Assembly: GCF_949628265.1 (NCBI RefSeq)
Contig: NC_088790.1
Location: 18,852,545-18,916,544, forward strand
DNA length: 64,000 nucleotides
Reading direction: 5' to 3'
Source: Cloeon dipterum
Lineage: Eukaryota; Arthropoda; Insecta; Ephemeroptera; Baetidae
Translations under genes and position numbers: made by a program
The notes under the pieces: generated by a model
What the model was told of the DNA's origin: nothing
The model's database searches: none
Seen by the model: the letters and a program-made list of their open reading frames with translations, nothing else
Shown: positions 1 through 13,100 of the stretch, in pieces
Layout: the number at the start of each line of letters is the position of its first letter
How positions within the stretch are numbered: the stretch's first letter is position 1

Positions 1-566
1 TTTGACTAAACTTAATCATAATAACAATTATCAATTTATTGCTTTTTTCTATTTGTCAAGAAATGCTTATGTGGCATTTTTATAAAACTGTGACTCAGTT
101 TTAATTTGTACGCGTCCACACTTTCAGCATTTTAGTTTTTACTCCTATATTTCTTTTTTTTTTAACACGTTTGACAAGAAGCGGCTAGGTTCCCTGAATG
201 CAGGAAATGCGTCATTCACTATATAATTGCTTCCCTCATAGATAACCTGGAAAATATTTTTCATTTTTGTCTCTCTTTTATTATTTTACTATCTGAAGAA
301 GGGAAACGTTGTCGATAAAAAGAACTATTATTTTTAGGAAAAGTGCTTGCGTAGGCTGCGTTCGTGTTGACCTGATAGATAGAGAATTCACATATGTAGT
401 GCTTTTACAATTTAAACATGTAGAAAGCTGCAGTAAATTGTTTAAGCCAATTTGGCGTCTATTATTTAATTAGTTTAGTAAAAAATGTTATCCGTTTGTA
501 ATAACAAGACTCTTTTAAATCTTCAATTTCATGAAACCACAATATGAATGAAATAAATTCACTCAC
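1..566. other. Intronic sequence of the alpha2delta gene
   Basis: AT-rich sequence downstream (minus sense) of the donor at 561-566. No further alpha2delta exon was found before the window edge, and I see no other feature in it. Confidence 0.6.
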
Positions 567-3500
567 GTTTCTGGGTAGACCGCAGTGATGCCGCTATCCG
601 TGAAAATAAATCTGCTCTTCACCCGCGCTTCCGGTTTCCCTTCCCACTCTTTCCAAATTTGACCGATTTTGGCAGCGTCCCATAGAAGGTGTTGTGCTTG
701 TCCTTTCAAACCTGCGAGACGCAAACCATGCAATACCTGTACCAAAAGTGTAGTTAATTATTGCTTACTGCAGTTGTTGGTGTTGTTGGCGATAGCTTCG
801 GAGAGAAGCATGACGCTGGGATCCTCCTCAAGGCCGTCGCAGTAGGCCCACGGTGCGAGGAGGACGCCCTTGTTGTTGTCAAGACGGAGCCCGGCCTCGT
901 GGCTCTGGCTGCTCACCTCCAAGGCCACATGCCCCACTGGCAATGCCAAGCAAAATCTAAAAATTGGACCCAAATTAGATAACTTCAAATTTGTAATTTT
1001 GTCTTTTTTTGGTTTATTTATTTAATGATAAAAATATGCGCACTATAAAATTTCTTAAGATTTTGATTTAAAGAAAAACCAACAGCCTCTATCTGTCATT
1101 TTACTTTACTTGCCTGAACGTAGAATTCCCAATTTGTCCAAAGTGGAAATTCATCCTGATGGGCAAAGCGTGCTTCGAGTCCGAAATTTGCACGTGTGAC
1201 ACATTTAAGAAAGAGCCAAACTCTCCCAACACCATCGCTTCTCTGACCCTATTGCTGTCTAATCGGTGACCCTCAAGTTCTAATATATCCAGGTCGGGAG
1301 ACTCCTGCAGATTTTGAACCAATCCTCGTTCAAATAAAACATTATATATGAAAATTAGAGTGAGAAGTCCGAACCTCCATGTAAGCTTGCTGGTCTTTGA
1401 GGCGCGGGTGGAACACAACGAACCCGTTTTGGTTGATCGCGAATCCATAGCCTAGAGGGCCGATGATCTGCTTCGAGTACTGAGCTTCCAATTCACTCAA
1501 CGCCATGTCAATGCCCATCACTCCGACCAAACTTTGGTCGTTTTTCTGTCATGAAATACGAATGTAAAAATTAATGGAGAGAAAGTTTAATTTTATGTAA
1601 ACACCCACTTCAGTCAGATTCGCCACAGGCAAGGTCACAGTGGCCATCATTCCAAGGCCCTGAGGGATTTTGTAATAATTTCCTGATTTTTTAAAATAAA
1701 TCAATAAAACTCACTCCTATATCTCTGTAGAAGTTGGTCCACTGGTAAAGCGTGTCTTCGCCGGATTGAATCAAAGGACGGCCGAGAATTTTCACATAGT
1801 CCTGCGGAAGGAGGCGTAATTTAAATTGCGGATGTGAGCAACTCTTAAGTCAGACAGGAAGCAGACTGCACTTCAGAAACAATAACCTAGTTTGTTATTA
1901 CCGTTGCGCGAACTATTTTCAGCTTGGAGAGCGCCTGCGACGGCGGCAAATATGCAAGCCCGTGCGTCACTGATGACGCGCAAGTTGCCGCTCATCCGGC
2001 GTTAAAATTTATCCATGCACTATAGTGTTTGCGATCGAAATGTACAAATATTTTATTTGTTGTGCTATAAACTGTTTTCATGCCAAATTTGGCACATTTT
2101 CTATAAAAAAAATATAAGAAGTGCAAATCCAACATGCAATTAAAGCACTCCAATTTTGTTTCTTTAAATTATGTGTGTTAAAAACATATCGCGAACACAT
2201 TAATTAATATTCTATTGAAAATCATGGGGACATTTTTTCTGAATTAAATAAAGATTGAAATATTTTTAATTTAGAGATTTTTCTTTCTGAATAAAACTGA
2301 TAGGGTTGACATGCCTGAACGCGAGGACCGATGGCAGCGAGGGCGGTTAGGGTGTTGTAGTATCCGTTGGTGGTGCACGCGATCGACTTTAGGATCACCG
2401 TGGGAATGGGGTGCGGCCCCGAGGCGTAGGTGAAGATGCGCACGTTGCGTGTGACCGTGTCGTTTTGGTACTTCTTGATCACCTCCTCGGGCCACTCGGT
2501 GCCGCCGTCCGTGAAGAACATGATCACCTTTCCGGAAAAACAAAAACTTTAAAAAAGCTCCAGAGAAATGTGTTTGGAATCTTAGCATTTTCTGCCGATT
2601 TTTTTATTAAGATTTTACGCTTAAATATTAATTCAGTTCAAAATTCATTCTTTTATCAGGAAAATAAATTATGCAATTGACAAAACGTGAGTGCAGCAGG
2701 CTGCAATAAGTACTTTGTGGCAATTGGAACCCTCCCAGGGTTGTTTGTACTCCTCGAACATCCTGAAGGCCTCGTAGGCGAATTCCAATGCCGAGGAGTA
2801 GCTGGTGTAGTTGCCCTCTTGCAGCTGATCCACCGCGTCGAACATTAGACGCTTGTTGTGGCTCGTGGCGGGCACCAGGGTTGGCAGGCAAGGCGCCACC
2901 CAGTCCACCTCGTTGTTAAACTTTAGCATATAAAAAACAGTGAATTTTTGATCAATTTTCAACTCAACATTTTCAGAAGTAACTTAAATAACAAATATTG
3001 AGTTTCATAACAAATCTCTTTAGAGACAGGGATATAAAATTATTTGCAAATGAATCGATATACTGGTTTATTTTTGTGGCCATATTTTTCCTCGGCAAAA
3101 TATTTTAACGACGCTAAGCCAGACCGTAATTGCTCGATTTCGTGTGCGCGAGGGAATGCTTTGTGCTCTGTTGCTCACTCACCCACGCAACATTGACGTA
3201 GTCGTTCTCGCCGAGAGTGTGCAGCATCGCCTTCACCGCGATTTTCATGATGTCAAACGTCTGGCCGTGCACGCTGCCACTCCTGAGGAAAAGTCACCAA
3301 GCGAAAGCAGCCTTGTCACGCACGTTGATTGAATTTTTTACTTTCGATCATCTTACGTGTCAATCATGATGATCATGTCTTTCGGCGACACTGAGCCCTG
3401 GATGTACCACGAACGCCGGCGGACGTCAAAAAAGTCGGGCACGTCGGGCACGTCAGGCCATCTTCGACCATATATAAAATCAGTATCAGTTAAGTCTTAA

Positions 3501-6500
3501 AGTCAAAAAATGATCTAAAATTTTATTTAATGAATTAATTAATCTGATTATTTCATTCACTTCACGTGATTATTTAACTGCCAAAAATTTGCTGTGAGAA
3601 CCATCCGTGAATTTGATATTCCCAAAGATAAATTTTTCAACCTTCTGAAAATCAGGAAATTTTCGTAAACAAACACGAAACTAATACTTCCTGTTTTAGA
3701 AAGGAAAAACTTGCTGAAATATACCTGAAAGCAGGGTAGACCCGCATCAAACCTCGCTGGCTGCCGAAGTACTGCCACCGGAGGTTGGGGTCGAGGCGTG
3801 CGTTCTCCCGGAAGACGGCGTCCAGCGAGGAAGACCACTTGAGCCCGTTGAGGATCTGCGGATCTGTCCCCGGGAGAGAGAGGATCGATAGTAGTGAAAA
3901 GAACAAAATTTTGCTTGCTGGCGCGCGCTGCAGAGCAGAGCTAATGTACGTCAAGCGAAAATAACGGTGCTGTCCTGAGGCATCTTAGCGAAAACAGTGT
4001 GTGTATTTAATATATAATTACATAATACGCATTATTCGCAATCAATCAGCAACAATGGAGCAAGTAAAATATGGTGTGGCGTGTTTTAACGTGTGAGACT
4101 CCAGCAGCAATCAAAACGATAATTATGTAAATTATATTTCAAGATAAATATACAATAATGTGTGTGGCGCAAAAGTAACTAATGAAGCGAGTAAATTACT
4201 GGCTCTTTTGCAAAATCAATTTTTCATACATACGCTGGCCTGCCTTGGAAATTGCCGACGCTGCCTGCTCTCGCCGCGCGAGATCGAAATTAATCAATTT
4301 GCGCGGCTCTGCACCCGTAATGGGATCAATGGGCGAGCTGTTTTCACGATCGATGCATTTACATACCTCACCTCGCCACGATCATTTACACAACGTAAAT
4401 TTGTATATTTTATATATATATACTTTTGTGTTGTTAATTAATTGGAAACACACGGTATGGTGTGTGTTTGCCATTATAAAGTGTGCGATTAAAATGCGGC
4501 AAGCCAATCAACTCTGATGAATATTATCGGCTTTGTTTCGCCGCGTTCAGGCAGGGTGGAGGAAAAGTGCAATTTTTGTGAAAAACTATAACATGAAAAA
4601 GTGCGGCAGCAGATTAAAAATTATGAGTTGCGATCTTGTAAAACAAAACCAAAATGATTTTTTCAGATGAATAAATTTAAAAGTGTTAACTTTAACTCAT
4701 TTATATGATAATAATTGCGCTTTCCCTCCGAGAAGTGCCACACGAAACTCAGACTCGCGATTGTGACCAAAATCCAAGTGGGGCAATTTTCAGCAGTTGC
4801 GGTGGCCAATGACGTGGATCATAATCAACAACAGCTCAACAATGATAGTAACCAACGTGAGATTCAACCAACAATATATAATTATGTTAATCATGAATCA
4901 ATGAGACAGAAATCATATGGATAGAAGCAGCCGTGTGGCGAGCGATGCTGATAGAGATGCTGTCTTTGCGCTCTACGGATGCAAAGAAAGAAGCGAGTAA
5001 TAAGCAAAGACAAACATACCGTGCCACCACAGCACTTTGTAGCGGTGACCCATCCCTATAACACATGATTAGGCTTTACACTCCTGAAAAGGTCACACTG
5101 CCCGGCAGGCCTAGCTGTTTACAACTGTTCCATCTTTCGCTTTTTAAACAATCTTCCCGGAACGTAAAAAAGAGAATAGGAAGGTTCCAAGGGTTACCAG
5201 CTGCCCTGTTTTGGTCTAATTCTTTAAAAATCAGATCTGGGCACCTGGCATGCCTTTCTGTATTGGTCAGGTCTGTTCTACTCACATCCTTCGTAGATTT
5301 CGAGCGGAATGTGCACTCCAGACTCATTCAGGGTGACGTACTGCTGAAAGGAAGGGTTGAAGTGCAGCCGATCGTCGCCCTTGCGCAGGTCTTTCATGTT
5401 TAAATATGGCACGTCGAGTATGCTCAGACTTGAGCTGTACTTGTGTTTCGATACTGCTTCTTCTGCCGCACGAACCAGCCTCTGAAGGGCAAAAATTAAT
5501 TTGGGAATGACCATATCTTAAAATTACCAAATAAAATCGCAAAATAAGAATAGACCAGCACAACTTAGTACCTGCTCCCTGGTCGATTCTTGCTGTAATT
5601 TTAAAAAATCAATAGTTTACCTGAAGGGCAGCCTCCTTTTTTTCAATCAAGTCTTTCATTTTGCCCAGAGTTTGTTTGAGCATGCCCTCTCCATTCAACT
5701 GTCTCAAGCGCACGTTTTTGGTGTCACTCTCGTAAACCTTTGGGAAGTGCAAAATGTCAAACAAGAGCATATATCTCGGTGGATTTCACCTTTTGCGCGT
5801 ATTTGAAGTGAGTGACCTGTTCCGCCAGTTGTGTCAGCTTGTTCTCCAACATGAAGTTCCATTTTGAAAGGCTGGCGAGGAATGGAATTTTAATATGAAA
5901 TGTATAGAAATAAAATATCTTATAGAAGGAGAAAAGAATAAAAAAAAATGATTTCTCGTGGACGTCTTTTTATTTTGCTAATTAGTTTAGACTGTTAACC
6001 GCAGCCCTATTTCGCGGATTAATAAAAAAAAATAATGAATTTTTACGGTTCAATTTACACAGAAATCAGTAAATCATTCTATTTAATTTATTCCGAAAAC
6101 CATTACATTTTCTATCGTAAAATTACTGGTGCATTCTGAGAAAATTTTGACTTATGAATTCATTGTATTTTATTATTCCATGAAATAGCATTTGACAGCC
6201 GAAAATAGTTGGAAAAATAAAGATGACTTCCAACCCTTCCAACGAGGAATGTATGTATTGTCATGTTTCTTCTATATACACGAACCGTCGCGTGCCGTCT
6301 TCATAGATATTAAATTGTGTTCATTGGCCTGCTATATAATTGTCTAACTTTCACAATAAGCAAAATTTGCTCCAGATAAATTTTTGCAAAACCAATTTCA
6401 AATATTTTTAATTTTCTGTGTGCGTTTCAAGTTTAATATATTTTTAAAAAATTGTCACCTAATTTTCTTTGCCTTTTTTAAATCAAAGATTCTTGATAGC

Positions 6501-6725
6501 GAAACAAAAACTTCAACCCTCTGTGGAGGTGAAATAAAATTCAACAACTTTACCTCCCAAAACTACTTCCTAGATATACATTTAGAAACACAGCCCACCC
6601 GGGCCAGTGGCGGAAACTCACGTTTGCTGACTGGGGTTCGGTCTGACGACTTTGGGGGCGGCGGTGGTGGTGGAGGCGGCGGGGGCGGCGAGCACAGCTG
6701 CCCACAAGAGCAGCGCAGGCAGCAT
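567..6725 (-). CDS. Voltage-gated calcium channel alpha2delta subunit (partial, C-terminus beyond left edge)
   Basis: Auxiliary subunit that promotes surface delivery and gating of Cav channels; extracellular and membrane-anchored. Exons read on the minus strand: 6622-6725, 5790-5871, 5621-5737, 5286-5481, 3725-3863, 3357-3461, 3183-3282, 2714-2920, 2315-2527, 1715-1801, 1609-1659, 1375-1545, 1105-1304, 769-956, 567-711, about 702 residues with consistent phases. The ATG at 6725 opens a signal peptide ([18 protein letters not shown]). The VWA_N region follows, then 'RRRSWYIQG', a VWA domain with a complete MIDAS (DTSGSVHG, near residue 247) and '[11 protein letters not shown]'. A Cache-like region comes next ('[19 protein letters not shown]', 'DSGITAVYP'). 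The C-terminal part and anchor lie outside the window, assuming the usual ~1,100 residues. Insects have several alpha2delta paralogues (stj and relatives), and I cannot assign which this is. Intron 1802-2314 uses a GC donor, and 5020-5055 is a possible cassette exon. Confidence 0.95.
5020..5055 (-). CDS. Candidate 36-nt cassette exon of the alpha2delta gene
   Basis: Lying in the intron between exons 5286-5481 and 3725-3863, this stretch has an acceptor-like 'gtgttatag' before it and a strong 'gtatgt' donor after it. Both neighbouring junctions are phase 1 and the segment is 36 nt with no stop, so it can be included or skipped without changing frame. Inclusion replaces one Tyr after 'EIYEG' by '[13 protein letters not shown]', just N-terminal to the VWA domain. 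Known vertebrate alpha2delta proteins I can recall go directly from 'IYEG' to the 'LNxLxW' segment, so skipping gives the family form. Use of the exon is inference. Confidence 0.45.
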
Positions 6726-7719
6726 GGCCCTTGCCGAAGTCAAAAAAGCTTCATGGCTATGGTGCGGGTTTGGAAATCTAAGCGATCAACCCTTGCGTTC
6801 TCCAGTCGAGGGACTCCGGCTCGCTCTCGCGTCACTCTACTTCCAGCGAGTGCGCACACGCGGCCCACAAATAGTCAGTCGATAAAGGCGATTTTTGAAC
6901 TCCCGTCCTCGGCATTGTGCAGAGCACACAAGGTTCGCGCCCCCGCCGCCTCTGGAGCTCGAATCTGCTGAGTGGACAGACATGCTGCTAGAAAACAAGA
7001 CCATCGTTTGCTCTAGAGCATCGATCCGCTTTGCCTGCCTTTGATCTCGTGGTTGCCGCGGCTGCAGGCGCGGCGGGCCAGAGGTCACCGACACACCCGG
7101 TGTCGCTGATGAGCTTTATAAACATTGGAATCAAAAGCAAAGGTGCAATAAACAATCTGGTGAATAAACGAGCCAACAAAAAGCACTGAATTCCGAGAAA
7201 ATTTCGTAAATTTAATTCGCAGCAACTCAAAAATCGAACAGCCTGGCACTTGACTTTATATTTATCTTTTTTTAACTAACGAGACTGATTTTTCAAGGGG
7301 AGTTTTGTATTTTGCCAATTTAAAAAAAATTGTATTTTATGGTAAAGGTAAAGTTTCTGCCTGGGGTTACACATCAAGCCAGTTCTTTTGAGAATCCCAT
7401 ACCAAAGTAGGGGTGGCGAAAACATTAATTTTTCCATATATAGATATTGCACTACGATATTTCAGATTTTTTTATATATTTTTTCTGCTGGAAAATTGGG
7501 AAAATTGATGGCCGTATTTATGTGCGTGCAGAAGTCACGTGTTTTTGGCGCCAAAATTCAAGCCGCAAATATCTCTCCCACCGGCTGAAGGACCAGCTGA
7601 TGCTTATATATCACTCTCACTTTTTCTGTTTACTCCTCTCAGCTCTCAGCGGTGTGAGGCGTATCTCTTAAATCGGAATAAAAGTGAAAATTACCACAGG
7701 GGAGAACAACGGAAGAACA
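6726..7719. promoter_or_regulatory. Divergent promoter region, alpha2delta / Aarsd1
   Basis: About 1 kb separates two head-to-head genes. On the minus strand, a 4-codon upstream ORF (ATG at 6754, stop ending at 6740) lies 14 nt before the alpha2delta start at 6725. On the plus strand, a TATATAT-like run near 7604-7612 precedes a 'tctcagctctcag' stretch that could hold the Aarsd1 start site. Promoter calls here are inference from position; nothing else coding was seen. Confidence 0.4.
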
Positions 7720-9944
7720 ATGGTTTTTAAATGCCAAGAGGACAGTTTCTTAAAAAAGGTTAATATTTCAAGCTAATTTAAACACATTAAAAATATTATG
7801 TTACTATAATTTTATTTCAGTTCGGCAGTATAGTGAAGTCGTGCAAACCGGCTGAGGTACTGATTGATGGCAAAACAAACAAGTGTTTTGAGGTTGTCCT
7901 TGAGGACACGATTATCTTTCCTGAGGGTGGTGGCCAGGTAATAAACAAACTTAAAATCGATAGCCAAGTATTGCTTTATAATATTGAAAAAATCATTTTT
8001 AAATTTTGTTATTATTTAATATTTTTTGTTTTTTAAATATGGATTATTTGTAATTGGTGAAAATATATCGATTTAAAAAAAGAAGTTTGGTAATACACGA
8101 ATGAAATTGAAATATAGCCCAAAGCATCATTTATGTTTTTATAGATTATTTTCACATTTTTTTCTTAAGATTTAAATCTTCACTAACTTATCTTTCTCTG
8201 TAACATTTTTTAACTTCTAATTGAAGTGCGAATTTATCTATGGTGCACATAATTACTATTTTGATTAAATTATCAATCAAAATAAATTTGAAATTACTTT
8301 CACCTATTAGAGAAGGCATTTTCATGCAAAAAAACCAATGTGAAAATTTATAAACTTTTTGAACTCATTCAGCAAGCTCATGGTGACTATATCGTAAAGA
8401 TCATATTAAAAATTTAGTTTTAAATTTAGCCAAGCGACATTGGCTATATCGACCAGCGGAAGGTGCTGAAAATGGTGAGGAAGGGAGCTGACGCTGTCCA
8501 CTTCATTGATGAGCCGATGGAAGAGGGCAAAAACGTTTCTCTTGAAATTGATTGGGACATCAGATTCGATCACATGCAGCAGCACTCAGGTGAAAAATAT
8601 TTCAACTCAGGTTTGAATTTGCATCCATAATGTTTTCATTTGTATTGCAGCTCAACACTTGATTTCGGCCAAACTGCAGCAGATGTATAAATTTCCCACC
8701 ACCTCTTGGTCCCTGAACAAAGACGACACCATGGTTGAGTTTGGTGCGCACACTTTCATTATATATAAAATCAGATTGAAAAAATATTACTTTATTCTAG
8801 ACATCACTTCCATCCCTAAAATTGATTTGAATACCCTGATGTTGCAATTGGAATTAGCTGTAAACGAGAAAATAAAAAACAACGAACCCGTCAAAGTCAA
8901 GCTTTTTGAACCAGGCGATCCAGGCCTTGAAAAGGTTTTTATTTTACCTTTTTAAATCAAATTAAAAACAAATTGGATCAGGCTGTGACTCGCGGTCTTC
9001 CAGCTGATCACACTGGACCAATCCGAGTTGTTGCCATGGTGGGTGACGAGAACATGTGCTGCGGAACTCACGTTGACACCTTAGGCCAGCTACAAGTAAT
9101 TATTATTGAAGTATCCTATTAGGTTTCTGTATTCCCCTGTTATCTATAGATGATCAAAATAGTTTCAATTGCTCCAGTGAAGAAGAAGGTGCAGTTGAGA
9201 TTTGTGGCTGGTGATCGAGTTTTGAAAGACTTCAATGTGCGCCTTGCCAGAGAGCGCAATTTATCCAAATTGCTACAGTACGTTTAATTTTCTGATTGTA
9301 ACTATGTGTTATAGCCTTTAAATTAATTTTGCTTAGAAATGGAGCCAATGACCACGAGACTGTTGTTTTCAACTTGCTCAAATCCAGTAAAACTCTTGAA
9401 AAGGTATCTTGTCAGCAAAACTGAAATAAAAAATTTATATGTTAATTTCAATATTTTTTTAGAACTTGAAGGACTGTTCTTTGGAAGTGGCTGCCCTGAT
9501 GGCTGAGGATGTAAAAAGACAGGATCCACCTCCAAAATTTGTCTGTGTTCACAGGTTTGATATTTCATCTTTTGTTGTGTAAGTTAGTAAGCCATTCCAT
9601 TAACAGGAAAGAAGACGCGGTTGGTTTCGCGCGCGTCTTTTTGTCCGGCGTGGGCGCAGATATTGTCAAACTGCTCACTTGGGGAGACGAAAAAGGCGCT
9701 GGTCAGATGATTTTTGAAGGTCCAGAGGAGGTGGTCAAGGAACTTGGATCAAAGTAATTTATTCTTTGTGATGTTCTAAATCGTTCAAATCAAAAATTTT
9801 AATTCTGCGTGTAGGATTTGCGAAATTCTTGGTGGCAAAGGCGCTGCTCGAGGGACCCGGTTTCAAGGAGCTGTCAGCATGTTGAAGAACAAAGACAAAG
9901 CGATTCAGCTGCTGAATGAACATTTCGAGCTTGTACAGAAATAA
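7720..9944 (+). CDS. Aarsd1: Alanyl-tRNA editing protein Aarsd1 (AlaX-type)
   Basis: Cytosolic trans-editing factor that hydrolyses Ser mis-charged on tRNA(Ala), protecting translation fidelity. Eleven exons (7720-7758, 7821-7937, 8430-8589, 8651-8743, 8801-8934, 8982-9095, 9150-9277, 9337-9403, 9463-9554, 9607-9753, 9815-9944) join in phase to 406 residues, close to the ~412 of the human protein. Diagnostic motifs are 'FPEGGGQPSDIG' near residues 46-57, the zinc-binding 'HMQQHSAQHL' (HxxxH type) and 'CCGTHV'. These are the editing-site ligands also found in alanyl-tRNA synthetase. The C-terminal part matches the family's DHHA1-like half ('ILGGKGAARGTRFQG'). The ATG at 7720 is followed by 13 codons of the first exon. 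AATAAA at 9940-9945 overlaps the stop codon and another lies at 9951-9956, so the 3' UTR is probably only tens of bases. The 57-nt intron 8744-8800 is itself open and in frame. Confidence 0.97.
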
Positions 9945-10134
9945 AACAAAAATAAACAGTTGAACCCCATAAATATCTTGATTTTAATTTCTACTCTATT
10001 TATCTTTCCTTTGATATTACTATGGAATATTTTTGTCTTGAAATATAAATTGTAGTTATTAAGGGGAGTCAAATATATTGGAGGTGGACGTTTCTCCTTG
10101 ACTTTTGTGCTGCTCGTCCGCGGCGCTTGTGTGA

Positions 10135-13100
10135 ATGGCGAAATCACAAAAGGGTCTGCTCGGCCGACGTGAGTCTAAATTTAGTGTGCCAATCGACAGG
10201 AGGGCAAAACCACCAATATCACTTGCACCGAACGCTGATCCACTGCTTCCTCTGCGAGCGGTGGTTGTTTACTGAAAGTGTTGGAAACCAACAGGTTAGT
10301 GATTTTCACCCGAATATTTTGTTGAAACACAACAGTTTTAATGCTCCAACACAGCGTCGAAAAGTAATTTTTGTGACCCTCATAAAAATTAAAAATAATT
10401 TCTCTCTGTAAAATTATACTTTGTTTTGGAGCAACAATGTTGTTTCCAAAATGCTACATTTTGACTTTTTGTCCTTTGATAACAGAGTTATAATAATGCA
10501 GATTAATTTTCTGAAATTGTATACCTCGTGAGAGCGCTTTGGCTCGCGCCCAAACATTCTCTTTAGCGATAAAAAGAATGCGTTTTGTTGTGGTGCGGTT
10601 GGCTTTATTTTCGTCTCGCGGAATAGACGCGCCCAGTTTTTACTGTTGAACGTGAGAGCAGTCAATGTTATTGCTGTTCACCTCATTAATTTACAAATCG
10701 CTGATTTCTTTGAACATTTATACAGATTTTCTGTTATTTTTATAAAAACCATTTTTTTCGATTTTTCTCATTTTATTGTTTTTTTAACAAAAAAAATTCT
10801 TAGTAACGCAGCATAAAAAAATGAAATCAAGTTATTATATGCTGTCGATGACAAGCAAATTTTGAATGCTATATGTACACATTTTTAAAAGTAGTACGCG
10901 AGTTCTTGAATTCGTGTCTCCTCTGTCTTTTTAATTCCGTCATCTCAAGATATATCTACAGAACTTTAAAAAATCGGTTCTAAATATTTGAATACTCAAC
11001 TATTCTTCAATTTTTGCAGACAAAATTTAATGAGAGAACGTGTATTTTTACTGAACTTACTTTTTTTAAACCAAGAATATCTGCAATAACTCACCGGGCA
11101 AAATTTTCCAAAGTTTTCAAATTAAGGTATTTTCTGCAACAGTATGCACCACCTGGTGAACCACAAAGTATAAGTGTAGTTTTTATGCATTTATAAAATT
11201 CTGTAATAATGCCCCTCAATATATCCTGGACCAAAAGTGACACAAACTCATTTTCTATATAGAATAAAAATCAAACTAGTTTTTCTGTTCATGAAAAATC
11301 GAGACTAGGTCTTTGGGTTTGGTCCGCAGATGAGCTTGTGATGGCGGCCGACCTGTTAACCCTGACCGAGCGTCAGCTTCAAATCAGTTATGAGGAGGCC
11401 GTGGTGGCCGAGCAGCTGCAGGCAGAGCTGCCCCATCGGCCAGGGTGGGTGCCGTTGCTGCACGAGGCTGTCATCGAAGGCGCCCGCTCGGCCAAGGTGC
11501 CGTTCTACAACCTGACCACCAGGGTGATCGACCAGGTGCCCTTCAACTCAAGACGCCTCGTACGCGCCCTCAACCGCGTCAAGAGAAATTTTGACGCCAT
11601 CCGTGCCGCACAACTCGGCAAGAAGAGTGTTTTGGAGCAGAGAGCGGCAAAATTGGTAAATATTGCTATAATACAATATATGACTAAAAGATAAAATGTT
11701 AATTTTTTGACACCTTCAGGTCCAAAAGACGAAGAAAAAAATGTTAAATATTCTAGCTTCACACGCATGCAGAAAAGCTAAATTTAAATGAATTTAGAAA
11801 TTTTTAATAAAAACATTAATAGTTTTTCTCTTCATAGCAACTTTTTTAATTAATATCATTAAAAATTATTAAATGGGTAAAAAAATACTTAATCTATCCT
11901 AAATTATTAATAATTTCTTTGCTAGAAACATTCAGTTAAGAAAAAGACAATTTTATGTGTTTATGCAACCAGCATATCCATGGTGTCGAGCAAAATGCAT
12001 AACTCACACTTTTTAGGGAATCCTCAGCGTGTGTTTGTACACAATATTTTCTTGCAGGTCGATTCTCGTCTGGAGATGTCAAGCAACTTCTTCAAGGCGG
12101 TCGGCAGACAAATTCTGCAAAACGTGGCCATGCGACCCGACTTCCGCGATGACAGCGAGTGGGAGGAGCCAGTGGCCGCTGGCCTGCTGGTGGCCTCGCG
12201 GGCCGCCATTTACGACAAGCCGTTCGGCAACACTGCCGGCGAGTATAACAAGGGGGTCATTAAATTTTTGGCCGTCTCCCGGCCACCCGGAGTACCACCT
12301 CGGCGCATTACCGACTTTCACCCTCCGGCAATCGGTTTTGATTTCTCCAAGATGATGCTGACGACGGCCAACTTCCACCAGGGCCTCACCTTTGACATTC
12401 AGAGGGCTGGAATTTTGTCCATCGAGGTCAAAGGTACGGGGGATCATATGGGATAATAAACTTTAATTTTTAATTTCCTTGCTTAAAATTTTTCATTGGG
12501 CACCAGGCAGGTCTCAAAGAATAAAATTGAAATCAATTTTAATTTTAAAATTAAATTTTAAATTTCCACTTTATTTGCTTGGAAAAAATTATTGAAGGAA
12601 ACATTCGATCATGAACAACTTTCCCCCTAAATTTCAGGTGAAAAGCGTATGACGTGTACACTCTCTGGCGATGCAACCTTTGAAAATTTGGGATTCGGCT
12701 TTGGCGGCGAAGTGATCGGTATCACTTCGACAGGCCTCAGGGTCACGGCGTACGACATCATGCTCAAACAGGAAGATTCGATCAAGGCTTATCAGTACTT
12801 GGGCTACATCATTCGGGCGTACGAAAGCCTCATCGAGATGAGCGCGGAAGGCGTTCTCCAGGCCACCACCGTCCATAACCAAATCTCGGAAATTGACTGC
12901 GAAAACAGAGTCGTGAAAACGGGACAACTTTTCATTCAGCAAAACAATTGGTTAGTCCATAAATGTTTGTCTTAATTTAATTTATCGGTAAAAAATGAAA
13001 ACAAAAAAATTTAAACGGAAAATCTTTTTTACTAAATTCTTATAAAAAGTAATATTTCACCAAAATTATGAAAAACAAAAATTTATTTTAGATAAAGTTA

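Noticed and set aside
6384-6971. 195-codon plus-strand ORF
   Set aside because: Poly-Gly part is the reverse complement of the Ala/Thr-rich alpha2delta signal exon; no independent evidence.
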